DNA of 64,000 bases, taken from positions 248,001 to 312,000 of the forward strand of contig NZ_JAHXPQ010000003.1 of NCBI RefSeq assembly GCF_019391655.1, given 5' to 3'. Of this stretch, positions 35,026 to 45,900 are shown one piece after another. The translations under genes and the position numbers were made by a program. This stretch comes from Mucilaginibacter rivuli (GTDB lineage Bacteria; Bacteroidota; Bacteroidia; Sphingobacteriales; Sphingobacteriaceae). The notes under the pieces are model-generated. The model was not told the origin of the DNA and did not search any database. It saw nothing but the letters and a program-made list of their open reading frames with translations. How positions within the stretch are numbered: position 1 is the first letter of the stretch; every line of letters begins with the position of its first letter.

Positions 35026-38000
35026 ATGCCCCGGTTTGATGCCTTTCGGAATCACATCGTTCTGTTATTCTTTTGCCTGTTTTTTTCTTCTTTTCAATCG
35101 CTGGTAGCGGGCAATGCCCCAGTAATTAGCAAGTTGGGCGTTAAAGACGGCCTTTCTAAGAGCGAGGTGCGCTGCATATTTCAGGATCATCAGGGTTATA
35201 TGTGGTTTGGCACATATGATGGTTTGAACCGCTACAATGGGTACGATTTTAAGATCTTCAGGAATAGCCCAACCAATAAAAACTCCATAATATACAGCTA
35301 TATCAACTGTATTGCCGAAGATCGTTTAAACAACCTTTGGGTTGGCACGCGGCAGGGTATCAGTGTATTTGATCCTGTTTCAGAAAAATTTGCTGTAAAA
35401 TATGCTTCGCGAATGGGGCAGACAAAGCCATTCCAAATCAAATCATACATCAGGGATATTAAAACAGACCATGCAGGTAATGTCTTTATCGCATCGCAGG
35501 ACAATGGATTAATATTATTTGAGCAGCAGCATAAACAAGGGCTCGAGATCCCCTATCAGGACCAGCAAGGCAGTTTATGGAATTATTATGTACAGGCATT
35601 GTTCATCGGCCCCAATCAGCAGGTCTATGTCTGGATCGATAAAAAAGGGTTATGCCTATATGATAGAAAACAAAAATGTATCAGGTTAGCAGGCCCTGTT
35701 TTAAAAGGGGTAACCTGCTTTTTTATTGAAAACCAGCAGTGTTGGGTAGGTACAAACACGGGCTTATATCACCTGGATATGTTAACATACCGGGTTAACG
35801 CGGTGATAAATGAAGAGGCAGGCTTGAGTTCTAACAGGGTAACCAGCCTGCAAACAATGCCCGGCAATATCCTTTGGATAGGTACCGATGGCGGAGGGAT
35901 TAATATTTTAAACAGAGCTTCCGGGAAAATCGACCACCTGTCTGACGGCTTTGATGATCATTCATTATCCAGTAATTCTGTTTATGCAATTTATCGGGAT
36001 AAAGACTTCAGAATGTGGATCGGCACATTGCGTGGAGGGATAAATATTATCGACAATGTTAAAGAGCGGTTTCAAAACATCAGTCATAATCCTACCAATC
36101 AAAACAGCCTGATCAACAATTTTGTTAAATCAGTTTTTGAAGACGCCCGGCACAGGTTGTGGATCGGTACGGATGGCAGCGGGTTAAGCCTGTGGGATCG
36201 TGAGCACAACCATTTTGATAATTTTCATTATGCTGTACATGATGCCGGCACACTCAGTTCAAACTTCATTACCTGCATTAAGCAGGATTTTAGCCAGAAA
36301 ATATGGATAGCAACCTATGGCGGAGGTATTGATCTGTTTGAACCCCATACCCGCACTTTTAAAAAGTATGTAGGATATGATAAGGCAAATAAAGCCTCCA
36401 GCGTAGTTTTTTGGATACTTTATGAAGACCGCCTGAAAAATTTGTGGGCAAGCGGCTTACAGGATGGCTTGTTTTTGTATGATCGTGTTAATGACCGTTT
36501 TAATGTGTTCGATCCGTCGGCCAAAAACATCCTGGCCATTACCGAAGATGATGATGGTACACTTTGGTGCGGAACCTTTGATGGCCTTGTACATATTGAC
36601 AGGCAAGGGAAAAGAAAGCAGTATTTTGCAAAAGGCACATCTGTAAGAACTATATATGAGGATAAAAAAGGCAACCTTTGGTTAGGCACCGAGGCTGGTT
36701 TAATATTGTTTGACCGCAAACAGGGCCGCATTGTTAAACAATATACAACAGATGATGGCCTGAGCAGTAACAATGTATTAACCATTGAAGAGGATAAAAA
36801 CGGTTATTTATGGATGAGCACTTACAATGGCTTATGCAGGCTTGATGTAAACAAGCGGGTTTTTACCAACTTTTTTGAGAGTGATGGCTTGCAGAATAAA
36901 GAGTTTAATTTTAATGCCTCGGTTTCTCTTAAAAGTGGTGAGCTGGCTTTTGGGGGCATCAATGGGTTAACACTATTCAATCCACAGCATATCCTCCCGG
37001 TAAATAGCATCCCTAACATTGTTATTAATGATTTAAAGGTTAACGGCTCACTCATCAGCGAAAAGCCCTCCTATATCTCGGCGGTACAAAACAGCCAGGT
37101 AAAGGCCTTAACCATCCCCTATGATGAAGCATCGCTGTCTATCAATTTTTCGGCCATTGAATTTTCATCACAGGAAAAGATCAGTTACCGGTACATGATG
37201 GAGAACTGGGATAAAGGCTGGAACGATATCGGGCAAATACGTAATGCCGTTTATACCAGGCTTAACCCCGGATCGTATGTTTTTAAAGTAAACTGTACCG
37301 ATGCCGAGGGCAAGTTGATAAAAAAGACGGTTGCTTTGAATGTTACCATCCTGCCGCCATGGTACCGTACATGGTGGGCCTACACTTTTTATTTACTGAT
37401 CTTGTTTTTTTGCGTTTACTGGTATTTAAGTTACCGCTCGCGCGAGGCACATTTAAAATATGAAATTAAACTCGCTAAAGTAAATGCCGATAGCCAAAAA
37501 CTGATCCAGGAAAAAGAACGTGAATTAAACAATAAACGTTTGGAGTTTTTTACCGGCATATCGCACGAGTTCAGAACGCCGCTATCCTTAATCATCAACC
37601 CGATCAACGATCTGCTGAAACAGCGTACCGGCGCGGAAAAAAACGACCTGAACATTGTTTACCGCAATGCAAGACGCCTTTTAAGTTTGGTAGATCAGTT
37701 GTTATTGTTTAGAAAGGCTGATGCAGGCATGAGCAACCTCAACATAGGGCCCATTGATATCTGGCAGGTTTGTAATGACGTTTTTTTATGTTTTGAACAG
37801 CAGGCCAAAGCAGCCGGGATTGCTTTTGAGTTAGCCACTCCTGAAGTGAAACTGATCATATTTGGCGACCGCGAAAAGATCGAGATCATTTTGTTCAACT
37901 TAATGTCTAACGCGATAAAGTACAGCCCGGCCGGTAAAAAAGTACAGGTAGTTATTGATGATACCGATACCGAAGTACAAATACAGGTAATAGACAATGG

Positions 38001-39135
38001 CCCCGGCATACCAACCCACATCGGCGAAAAGCTGTTTGATCAATTCTACCGGTCGAGAGAAGCAGCACAACCTGTAAAAGCAGGTTTTGGCATTGGGCTG
38101 TACCTGGCTAAGCAATTCACAACAGATCATCAGGGTAAACTTACCTACCACAGTCTTCCCAGCAAGGGCACTACCTTTATTTTACAGCTTAAAAAAGGCA
38201 TCGATCATTATCCTAACGAAATTATTTCCCATATCGAGTCTGCCTCCTCTCCTCTTTTAAATGAGCTTAGCAACCAGCCCGCCGCCACGAGCGTAACGGC
38301 TAAACCGGATAACACCGATTTTAAAACAGAAACCATTTTTACCGACAAAAAAGCGATACTGGTTATAGATGATGATACCGATCTGAGAAAATACATTATA
38401 AGTATTTTAGATAGCCAATACATAGTTTACGAGGCCGAAAACGGTGATAAAGGGCTTTTAATTGCTAAAAATAAACTGCCCGACCTGATTATTTGCGATG
38501 TAATGATGCCCGGAACAACCGGGATAGAGCTATGCGCCATTATTAAAAAAGACCCATTGCTTAATTATATCCCCATGATACTGCTTACGGCAAGCTCATC
38601 GGCCGAAGGGAAAATAATGGGGCTGGAAAGCGGAGCCGATGACTATATCAGTAAGCCTTTTGAAAAAGACATGTTAGTAGCAAGGGTGGCCAACCTGCTG
38701 CAAATACGCAGCAATTTACAAAGCTACTTTTATAATGCAGTTACACTTAGCCCGGGCAATATTACCATTTCCGAGGAGTATAAACTATTTTTAGAGAAAT
38801 GCATTGTTGTTGTTGAAAAGCACATTACCGATCCTGACTTTTCGATAAAAGTTTTGGCTGATCAAATAGGGATGAGCCACTCTAACTTATACAGAAAGGT
38901 AAAATCCTTATCGGGACATTCTGTTAACGGCTTTATCAGGTACATACGCCTGCGCAAAGCTGCCGAATTACTGATACAAACGGATATGAATGTAAACCAG
39001 GTGGCACTGGAAACCGGCTTTAATAACATCAAATATTTTCGCACCCAGTTTCATAAACTTTTTGGTGCAAATCCTTCAGATTTTTTACGCCAAAAACGCC
39101 CCCTGTTTAAAAAGAAATTCAAAGTTATTGAATAG
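35026..39135 (+). CDS. Hybrid two-component sensor/regulator (HTCS)
   Basis: A 1,369-residue fused sensor typical of Bacteroidota glycan loci. N-terminal signal/anchor (about 1-27), then two-component propeller repeats (many WxGTxxGLxxxD/N motifs such as MWFGTYDGLNRYNG) to about 690, a Y_Y_Y domain about 700-780, one membrane helix (about 783-803), histidine kinase with His847 in ISHEFRTPLS and an ATPase domain (NLMSNAIKYSP, DNGPGI, GFGIGLYLAK), a receiver with Asp1158 in ICDVMMPG, and a C-terminal AraC DNA-binding domain (FSIKVLADQIGMSHSNLYRKV). An in-frame TTG at 34990 is an alternative start. It binds an oligosaccharide in the periplasm and probably activates the downstream plus-strand locus. 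Confidence 0.95.
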   Translation: MPRFDAFRNHIVLLFFCLFFSSFQSLVAGNAPVISKLGVKDGLSKSEVRCIFQDHQGYMWFGTYDGLNRYNGYDFKIFRNSPTNKNSIIYSYINCIAEDRLNNLWVGTRQGISVFDPVSEKFAVKYASRMGQTKPFQIKSYIRDIKTDHAGNVFIASQDNGLILFEQQHKQGLEIPYQDQQGSLWNYYVQALFIGPNQQVYVWIDKKGLCLYDRKQKCIRLAGPVLKGVTCFFIENQQCWVGTNTGLYHLDMLTYRVNAVINEEAGLSSNRVTSLQTMPGNILWIGTDGGGINILNRASGKIDHLSDGFDDHSLSSNSVYAIYRDKDFRMWIGTLRGGINIIDNVKERFQNISHNPTNQNSLINNFVKSVFEDARHRLWIGTDGSGLSLWDREHNHFDNFHYAVHDAGTLSSNFITCIKQDFSQKIWIATYGGGIDLFEPHTRTFKKYVGYDKANKASSVVFWILYEDRLKNLWASGLQDGLFLYDRVNDRFNVFDPSAKNILAITEDDDGTLWCGTFDGLVHIDRQGKRKQYFAKGTSVRTIYEDKKGNLWLGTEAGLILFDRKQGRIVKQYTTDDGLSSNNVLTIEEDKNGYLWMSTYNGLCRLDVNKRVFTNFFESDGLQNKEFNFNASVSLKSGELAFGGINGLTLFNPQHILPVNSIPNIVINDLKVNGSLISEKPSYISAVQNSQVKALTIPYDEASLSINFSAIEFSSQEKISYRYMMENWDKGWNDIGQIRNAVYTRLNPGSYVFKVNCTDAEGKLIKKTVALNVTILPPWYRTWWAYTFYLLILFFCVYWYLSYRSREAHLKYEIKLAKVNADSQKLIQEKERELNNKRLEFFTGISHEFRTPLSLIINPINDLLKQRTGAEKNDLNIVYRNARRLLSLVDQLLLFRKADAGMSNLNIGPIDIWQVCNDVFLCFEQQAKAAGIAFELATPEVKLIIFGDREKIEIILFNLMSNAIKYSPAGKKVQVVIDDTDTEVQIQVIDNGPGIPTHIGEKLFDQFYRSREAAQPVKAGFGIGLYLAKQFTTDHQGKLTYHSLPSKGTTFILQLKKGIDHYPNEIISHIESASSPLLNELSNQPAATSVTAKPDNTDFKTETIFTDKKAILVIDDDTDLRKYIISILDSQYIVYEAENGDKGLLIAKNKLPDLIICDVMMPGTTGIELCAIIKKDPLLNYIPMILLTASSSAEGKIMGLESGADDYISKPFEKDMLVARVANLLQIRSNLQSYFYNAVTLSPGNITISEEYKLFLEKCIVVVEKHITDPDFSIKVLADQIGMSHSNLYRKVKSLSGHSVNGFIRYIRLRKAAELLIQTDMNVNQVALETGFNNIKYFRTQFHKLFGANPSDFLRQKRPLFKKKFKVIE

Positions 39136-39171
39136 CTTTCAAGTATAAACTCCTCTACACGCAATCCTTTT

Positions 39172-39187
39172 ACTAAATCAGTTTAGA
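39172..39187. promoter_or_regulatory. Operator-like palindrome between HTCS and sigma factor
   Basis: ACTAAATCAGTTTAGA resembles the LacI-type sites in the first locus but carries TCAG in the centre. No matching -33/-7 pair surrounds it. Possibly a link to the LacI regulon, or chance in an AT-rich gap of 274 bp that otherwise shows nothing clear. Confidence 0.3.
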
Positions 39188-39409
39188 TGGCTGTTTTTTG
39201 TGGAGATTGTACCCCTTAAATGACCAGTTTGTATCCCATAGGTATTAAATGAAACCCTCATTTTAGTACTGTTAAACCAATTAGGATCTATCGACCAAAA
39301 TTTACTTATACTGTTTTAGTGAGGTGTATTATAACGCCTTAGCACAACCGGGTATTTTTAGTTGATGGACAATTGAGTAAGCAAGCTAACCGCTAACCAT
39401 AAACCCGTT

Positions 39410-39991
39410 ATGAACAAAAGTGACCAATTATCGCAATGGTGGAGAGACGCCCTACAAGGAAATGTTGATTCCTTTAGCCATATTCATCATGAGCTTTACC
39501 CGGTTTTGTACCATTATCTTTTAAAGATCTTTAAAGATGAAGATATCAGTCAGGATATTTTACAAGATCTTTTTATTAAGCTATGGGAACGCAGGCAAAC
39601 CATAGGTTTAATATTGAATGTAAAGGTCTACTTTTTTAAAACAGCACGTTCGCTGGCGTTTAATTATTTAAAATGCCGTAAAAACCATTCGGTTGCTCTA
39701 ACCGATGATATGGATTTTGACATTGAGTTTTCGCAGGAAGAAATACTGATGAACAAAGAGAATAGCATGGAGCTAAACAGGCTATTATTAACAGCGCTGA
39801 ATACCTTACCTAAAAGGCAAAAAGAAATGATCTTTTTGAGATATTTTGATGGTTGGAATTATGATGAAATAGCCGAAGTTACCGGCATCAAATATCAATC
39901 GGTGGTAAACAATGTACACCGGGGTATATTGCAATTAAGAACTGAATTAATTTCTGACAAGTATTTTCAAAACTGCAGAATGGCGATATAA
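39410..39991 (+). CDS. ECF-type RNA polymerase sigma factor
   Basis: A 193-residue sigma-70 family ECF factor. Region 2 lies at about 20-95 (HHELYPVLYHYLLKIF, then DISQDILQDLFIKLWERR and a promoter-melting segment VKVYFFKTARSLAFNYLKCRK), and region 4 at about 130-180 (LNTLPKRQKEMIFLRYFDGWNYDEIAEVTG followed by the recognition helix KYQSVVNNVHRGI). Many Bacteroidota ECF factors are followed by a FecR-type anti-sigma gene; here the next gene is a GH43 enzyme, so a different control is likely. It may help transcribe the enzymes and SusCD that follow. Confidence 0.93.
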   Translation: MNKSDQLSQWWRDALQGNVDSFSHIHHELYPVLYHYLLKIFKDEDISQDILQDLFIKLWERRQTIGLILNVKVYFFKTARSLAFNYLKCRKNHSVALTDDMDFDIEFSQEEILMNKENSMELNRLLLTALNTLPKRQKEMIFLRYFDGWNYDEIAEVTGIKYQSVVNNVHRGILQLRTELISDKYFQNCRMAI

Positions 39992-40127
39992 TTACACATT
40001 ACCGGTAAATCAGATCTTTAAATATTGTTATATCAATTGGTATTCATCAATAAATACCAATTATTTTATACAACATGAGTATAAAAGCAACCATAGCCTG
40101 TCTTTGGTATTATACAAGTATATACTC

Positions 40128-41132
40128 ATGAAAGGTAAAACCATTTTTATTGTTGCGTTATGTATTTTCGGTTTTTTAGCCGTTACCTGCTTTGGGCAAA
40201 AAAAAACTAACCCTTATATAAACCCCGGCCAATTATGGCCCGATACCCAGGGCAACCACGTACAAGCCCACGGGGGCGGAATTATCAAGATAAAGGATAC
40301 CTATTATTGGTATGGCGAAGAGCGTGCTCAAAACTTAGATACCAATAAACGTTATGTAAGCTGCTACTCATCTACAGATCTGATAAACTGGAGTTTTAAA
40401 GGCGATGTTGTACAAATGACAGACCCGGAAAATTTAGGGCCAAAATGGATATTAGAAAGGCCCAAAGTTTACTACAATAAAAAAAGCAGGCAATATGTAA
40501 TGTATTTCCATTTGGATGACAAAAAATACAAAGTTGCCAAAGTGGGTATAGCCGTATGTGATAAACCCGACGGAGAGTTTAAATATTTAAAAAGCTTTAG
40601 GCCATTAGACCATGAAAGCCGTGATATCGGGCAATTTATTGATGATGATGGAACCGCTTACCTGGTGTTTGAAGACCGGCCTTTAGGTTTCCACATTGCC
40701 AAACTTGCCGATGATTATTTAAGCCTGGAAAAAGAAATGTGCCTGATCCCGGAGCATATGGAAGGTGGTGCTATTGTTCATTACCAGGGCTTGTATTATG
40801 CCATAGGCTCGGCGCTAACCGGCTGGCGTGCTAATCCCAATAAATACGCTACCGCAAAATCTTTAGCGGGCCCATGGTCTGCTTTTAAAGATATCGCACC
40901 ACCCGAAACCAATACCTACGGCTCGCAATCAACCATGATATTAAAAGTAGTGGGCGAAAAATCTACAACGGTTATTTTCATGGGCGATATTTGGCGACCA
41001 GCCGCACAGTGGGACTCCAGGTATTTATGGATGCCCCTTGAGTTAGGTAATGGAAATTTGAAGCTCCCTGCTCCAAAACCATGGACCTTGGACATTAAAA
41101 GCGGGCAATGGCATTACCTGTATAATAACTAA
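40128..41132 (+). CDS. GH43 exo-beta-1,3-galactanase-like enzyme
   Basis: A 334-residue secreted GH43 beta-propeller enzyme. The ATG at 40128 gives a signal peptide (cleaved near CFGQ, residue 24). The start QLWPDTQGNHVQAHGGGI is typical of GH43 subfamily 24, the exo-beta-1,3-galactanases. Glu110 (ILERPKV), Glu212 (MEGGAIVHY) and Gln267 (YGSQST) have the same spacing as Glu102, Glu208 and Gln263 of the fungal enzyme Pc1,3Gal43A, which works without the usual Asp base. I infer release of galactose from the beta-1,3-galactan backbone of type II arabinogalactan. It is followed after 72 bp by the beta-helix gene. Confidence 0.88.
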   Translation: MKGKTIFIVALCIFGFLAVTCFGQKKTNPYINPGQLWPDTQGNHVQAHGGGIIKIKDTYYWYGEERAQNLDTNKRYVSCYSSTDLINWSFKGDVVQMTDPENLGPKWILERPKVYYNKKSRQYVMYFHLDDKKYKVAKVGIAVCDKPDGEFKYLKSFRPLDHESRDIGQFIDDDGTAYLVFEDRPLGFHIAKLADDYLSLEKEMCLIPEHMEGGAIVHYQGLYYAIGSALTGWRANPNKYATAKSLAGPWSAFKDIAPPETNTYGSQSTMILKVVGEKSTTVIFMGDIWRPAAQWDSRYLWMPLELGNGNLKLPAPKPWTLDIKSGQWHYLYNN

Positions 41133-41204
41133 CACCTGTTTTAAAAAACTGTTGGCCTAACGCGGCTTTAATGCAGTGTAATACTTATTCTTCCCCCATC
41201 TGCA

Positions 41205-42689
41205 ATGAAAATTAAAGGATTGTTTACTTGTTTGTTTATACTTTTAGCCCAACTCGTTTTTGCAAATATCATCACCTACCCGGCCCCCCAAAGTGCCTTT
41301 GCCAATACCGCCTACAGTATTAGGGTAAGAGAAGCCGCAGATGCCTGGCAAAAAGTAGATGTTTATAGTGCCAAGGTTGCTAAAGTAATCAATGCTAAAA
41401 CCAGCGTACATAAATCGGCGTTCGCTTACTTTGATTGTGATGGAAAGGTAGAAGTTGAGGTTACTTTAAATAACGCGTTGGCTAAAACAGTAAAAGTAAG
41501 GCCGGCTTCGTTCGGTATTAAGCCTGTCATCAGTGGTAAAACCATTCGTTTTTTCATGTCGGTATCTCAGTATATCTCCATAGAGGTTAACGGCGAAGTG
41601 TATAAAAACCTGCAGCTGTTTGCCAACCCTATCCAAAAAAACATCCCCCTGGCTACGGATACCAATGTGCTTTATTATGGCCCGGGGATACACCACATTG
41701 GCCGCTTAAATATCCCGTCAAACAAAACCATTTATATTGCCGGTGGTGCCATTGTTCAGGGTAGTTTGATTACAGATCATGCCAAAAACATACGCATATG
41801 CGGACGGGGTATATTAACGCAATTAGAGCTTGATGATGTATCGGGTGGTAAAAATACCGGCAATGCCGGTAAACAGAGGTCCCCGCGTAATGATGCGTTA
41901 TCAGTTAAGTTTTCAAGCAATGTTAAGATAGAGGGTATTGTTGTTTTGCCCCATAAGTATTCTGTTTTAATAGGCCAATCTGCTGATATATCAATAAGCG
42001 ATCTTAAATCCTTCAGTTCTGAAGGTAATGCCGATGGGATAGATATTTTTTGCAGTTCCAATATTGATATCAACCACATTTATATGCGTAACTCTGATGA
42101 TTGCATAGCCATATATGGGCACAGGTGGGATTTTTATGGCAATACCCGTAATGTAAACATAAAAAACGCGATACTTTGGGCAGATGTTGCCCACCCACTG
42201 CTTATTGGCACCCACGGCGACTCCATCCATCCGGATACATTGGAGAATATAAATTTTACCGGTATCAACATTCTTGAACAAAATGAAATGCAAATGGACT
42301 ACCAGGGCTGCATAGCCTTAAACGCGGGCGATTCCAATTTGCTTCGAAAAATAGCTTTCGATGGCGTTACCGTCGATCACATCAACAAAGGGCAATTGAT
42401 CAACATTCGTGTAATGTTCAATCAAAAATATAATACATCTCCAGGCAAAGGTATTTATGATGTGTACTTTAAAAACATAACCTATAACAGCCCTGCAGAA
42501 AAGCTTTCATTAATTACCGGGTACGATGATACAAGACTTGTAAAAAATATTTTTTTCGAGAATTTGAGCATAGGGGGGAAATTAATTACCGACAATATGG
42601 ATGGCAAACCCAGTTTCTATAAAACCGGCGATATGGCTGGTATGTACGTAGGTGAGCACGTTCAAAACATAAAATTTGTTAAAAGATAG
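41205..42689 (+). CDS. GH28-like parallel beta-helix glycosidase
   Basis: A 494-residue secreted protein. Signal peptide about 1-20, an N-terminal Ig-like domain (about 22-160), then a right-handed parallel beta-helix. Landmarks resemble GH28 polygalacturonases: NADGID (Asp277, Asp280), SDDCI (Asp298, Asp299) and GTHGD (His337). The RxK motif of true polygalacturonases is not apparent, and related helix families such as GH49 share the layout. It probably hydrolyses a plant side-chain or backbone glycan. It lies between the GH43 gene and SusC, in line with a degradative role in this locus. Confidence 0.75.
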   Translation: MKIKGLFTCLFILLAQLVFANIITYPAPQSAFANTAYSIRVREAADAWQKVDVYSAKVAKVINAKTSVHKSAFAYFDCDGKVEVEVTLNNALAKTVKVRPASFGIKPVISGKTIRFFMSVSQYISIEVNGEVYKNLQLFANPIQKNIPLATDTNVLYYGPGIHHIGRLNIPSNKTIYIAGGAIVQGSLITDHAKNIRICGRGILTQLELDDVSGGKNTGNAGKQRSPRNDALSVKFSSNVKIEGIVVLPHKYSVLIGQSADISISDLKSFSSEGNADGIDIFCSSNIDINHIYMRNSDDCIAIYGHRWDFYGNTRNVNIKNAILWADVAHPLLIGTHGDSIHPDTLENINFTGINILEQNEMQMDYQGCIALNAGDSNLLRKIAFDGVTVDHINKGQLINIRVMFNQKYNTSPGKGIYDVYFKNITYNSPAEKLSLITGYDDTRLVKNIFFENLSIGGKLITDNMDGKPSFYKTGDMAGMYVGEHVQNIKFVKR

Positions 42690-42819
42690 TACATTTTTAA
42701 AAGGAATAAACCTGTTGATATCCCTCCTTTTTATTCCGCTACAGCATAATATCAAAAAAAACAGGTAAATGAGTATGAAAGCCCCGGGCAATTGTCTTAT
42801 ATACAATTATAGCCAATTA

Positions 42820-42827
42820 TAGCTTTG
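42820..42827 (+). promoter_or_regulatory. Candidate -7 element before SusC of locus 2
   Basis: TAGCTTTG fits TAnnTTTG, 82 bp before the SusC start. The only upstream TTG (42792-42794) is 25 bp away, longer than the usual 19-20 bp, so the promoter is uncertain and may need an activator. Confidence 0.35.
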
Positions 42828-42908
42828 CCAACAGCCCTAACCAAGCCATTTGGCCTTGCAAACAGTATTTAGGATTTAAACCAATTTTAACCCTTAATTT
42901 TAATAATT

Positions 42909-45900
42909 ATGATTTTTTTTACTCAAAAAAAATGGAAGGTAAAGCGGCTGCTCGCGCTACTTTTAATTACATTTTGTAGTCATGTTTTACTGGCACAATC
43001 TCAACAGCAGGTTACAGGTAAAATTATCGATGCAGTCACAAACGAACCGATCATCGGTACGAGCATTCATGTTGTGGGATCTGCCGTTGGCGTAGCAGCA
43101 GACGTGAACGGCTCTTTTAAGATCAGCGTTCCTGATGGAGGGAGCCTCGAATTTAAAAACATAGGTTACATTACCTCAACCCAAAAGGCAACTTTTAATA
43201 AGCCGATGCTGGTAAAATTATCACCATCTGCAGCCAACCTCAACGAAGTTGTAGTTGTAGGTTACGGCACCCAGAAACTGGCTACCGTAACCGGTGCTAT
43301 AGCTACCGTAACAGCTAAAGAATTTCAGGATAGGGGCCCTACAAATAACCCCATAGCAAATTTACAGGGCCAGGTTCCGGGAGTTGTAGTTACGCGCACA
43401 TCGGCCCAACCGGGGCGCGAGAACTGGAATTTCCAGATCCGTGGTGCAACATCTGTGAACAATGCCGATCCGCTGGTTATCCTTGACGGTGTGGCTATCA
43501 ACAATAACAATGAGCTAAACTCTCTTAATCCCGATGATATTGACAACATTTCTTTTCTGAAAGACGCTTCCGCTGCTATATATGGATCAAGAGCTGCTTA
43601 TGGCGTGGTACTCATCACTACCAAAAAGGGGAAAAACGGAAAGCTAATTGTGCAGTATAGTCCATCCGTATCCGAAAAACTACTTGGCCTGCAGCCTAAG
43701 ATGACTAATATATCCGAATGGGCCAACGGTTTAAAAGAAGCAAAAATCAATGATAATTATGGCGTAGTACCAACAACAGACCTGTGGTACCAGATGGCTA
43801 ATTTCGCTATCGCTAATGATGGCACAGTGGTTTTGGCATCGCAGATTCCCGGCTATGCCGGTTCTTTATCAGCTACACCACAACTGGTTTATAATGGATT
43901 ACCGGTACCCCAGTTTGGCGATGTAAAGGAACTCGATTTCATTGGTCAGCCTATGTCAAGCGTATTGTGGGGCAGGGCTACATCCACACAACAAAATTTA
44001 AATTTTTCAGGCGGATCTGATAGAAATGCTTTTCGTGTTTCGCTGGGTTACCTAAATGATGGCAGCCAGTTACAGTATGGTAATAATGGCAACCAACGCT
44101 ATAATTTACGTTTTAATAACCAATATAAATTTAGCGATAAAGTAGAGCTGTCAACAAATATATCGTTGGAAAGGAACAACATACAACAACCAACACTATA
44201 TACCACAGGAAGCTACAGCGCACTGGGCAATGGTTTCCAACCCGGTATACCAGCCTTTACCCAATCAGGCAAACCATACCAGTGGGGTGGCGTTATCAGC
44301 CCTCCGGGCCAACTTCGCGATGGCGGGGATAACCTGGAAAACAATACCAGGGCAATGCTGAACAGTATTTTAACCTATAAATTTTTAAAGCATTTAACAT
44401 TTACAGGCACCGCCGGTTACAACCTGTGGTACCAGGATGATGCGGTACAAACCAAAGCTATCCAATTTTTTTCGTACGATGATAAATACCTCATATCTAC
44501 AACGCCAAGTGTTGGTACTGCAGGCAACACATCAGGTAATGAAAATTACTATCGACAAAACATTGTTGATCCCTATTACAATTTAATTGCGCAGGTTAGC
44601 TATGCAAATACATTCAAAAAAGATCATGATGTAATGCTGATGCTGGGAGCATCATATGAGCGTGATGAATATGACATGACCAATTCACGGACTTATAACC
44701 TGGGCAGCGATGATGTACCATCTTTAAGTAATGGTTTATCAAGCGGCACAGCAGGTTTTGTATCAAATGGTGAGGTGCGTAATCACTTTGCCCTGGCATC
44801 TTATCTTGGCAGGTTTACCTATGCGTTTAAGGGGAAATACCTGTTAGAAGCTACAGGAAGGTATGATGGAACATCAAATTTTATCGACTATAAAAGGTGG
44901 CACCCTTTTGGTAGTTTGCAATTAGGATGGCGCATTTCAGAAGAGGCGGCCGTTAAAAAATTAAATATTTTTGATAATCTTAAGTTGCGCGCGTCTTATG
45001 GTACCACCGGTAACCAAAGCGGCATTAAATATTACGATTATATCCAGCAGTTAATTGCCAGTAGCAGTAATACCCTGCTGGGTTCCAGCATTGCTACAAA
45101 AGTGGCAACAGATGGTTCGCTGGTATCTTTAGATAGAACCTGGGAAACCGTAAAAAAGACCAATATTGGTTTGGATTTTTCGGTTTTGAGAAACCGTTTA
45201 TCAGGCACATTCGATCTGTTTAAAAACTATAATAATAACATGCTTATCAGTGTCACCTATCCGGGTGTACTTGGGGCATCGGCTCCGCAAAGTAACAACG
45301 GTAACCTGGAAACATGGGGATGGGAAGGTATGTTAACCTGGAAAGATCGCGTTGGGCAGCTGGGTTACTCCATTTCTGCAAATATTACAGATAGTCAAAA
45401 TAAACTGATTTATTACAACGGCTCGCCTTTATTAGGATCTGGCTACAACGGCGCAGTAGAAGGTTATCCACTGGGGTCGTATTTTGGTTTGCAATATGCC
45501 GGCAGGCTTCAAACACAGGAGCAGGTAGATAATTATAACAAATACTATAGCGTTGGTGGTGTTATTAACAATATTGGTATACCTGTTGCCACTCCGCTAA
45601 CTAACCTTCCGGGCCAAAACTCGGGCCTGCGCCCGGGTGATAATTCTTTTGCTGATGTTAATGGCGATGGAAAACTAAGCACCGGCACATCTGCTAAAGA
45701 TATGGGAGATCTTGTTTATCTTGGTAGCGATGTACCGCGTTATACCTTTGGGTTAAACATAGGTTTACAATGGAAAGGTTTTGACTTTTACAGTATCTTT
45801 CAGGGCGTAGGTAAAAGAACCATTTTCAGAGCAAATGGAAGCGCTAACAACTGGCGTACTCCATATACAGCCCTTGGCCAGGCACAAGCCGAAGCATGGG

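Noticed and set aside
37900..38423. Minus-strand open frames inside the HTCS gene and other antisense frames across the window
   Set aside because: They are out-of-frame shadows of clear genes with no own motifs or signals.
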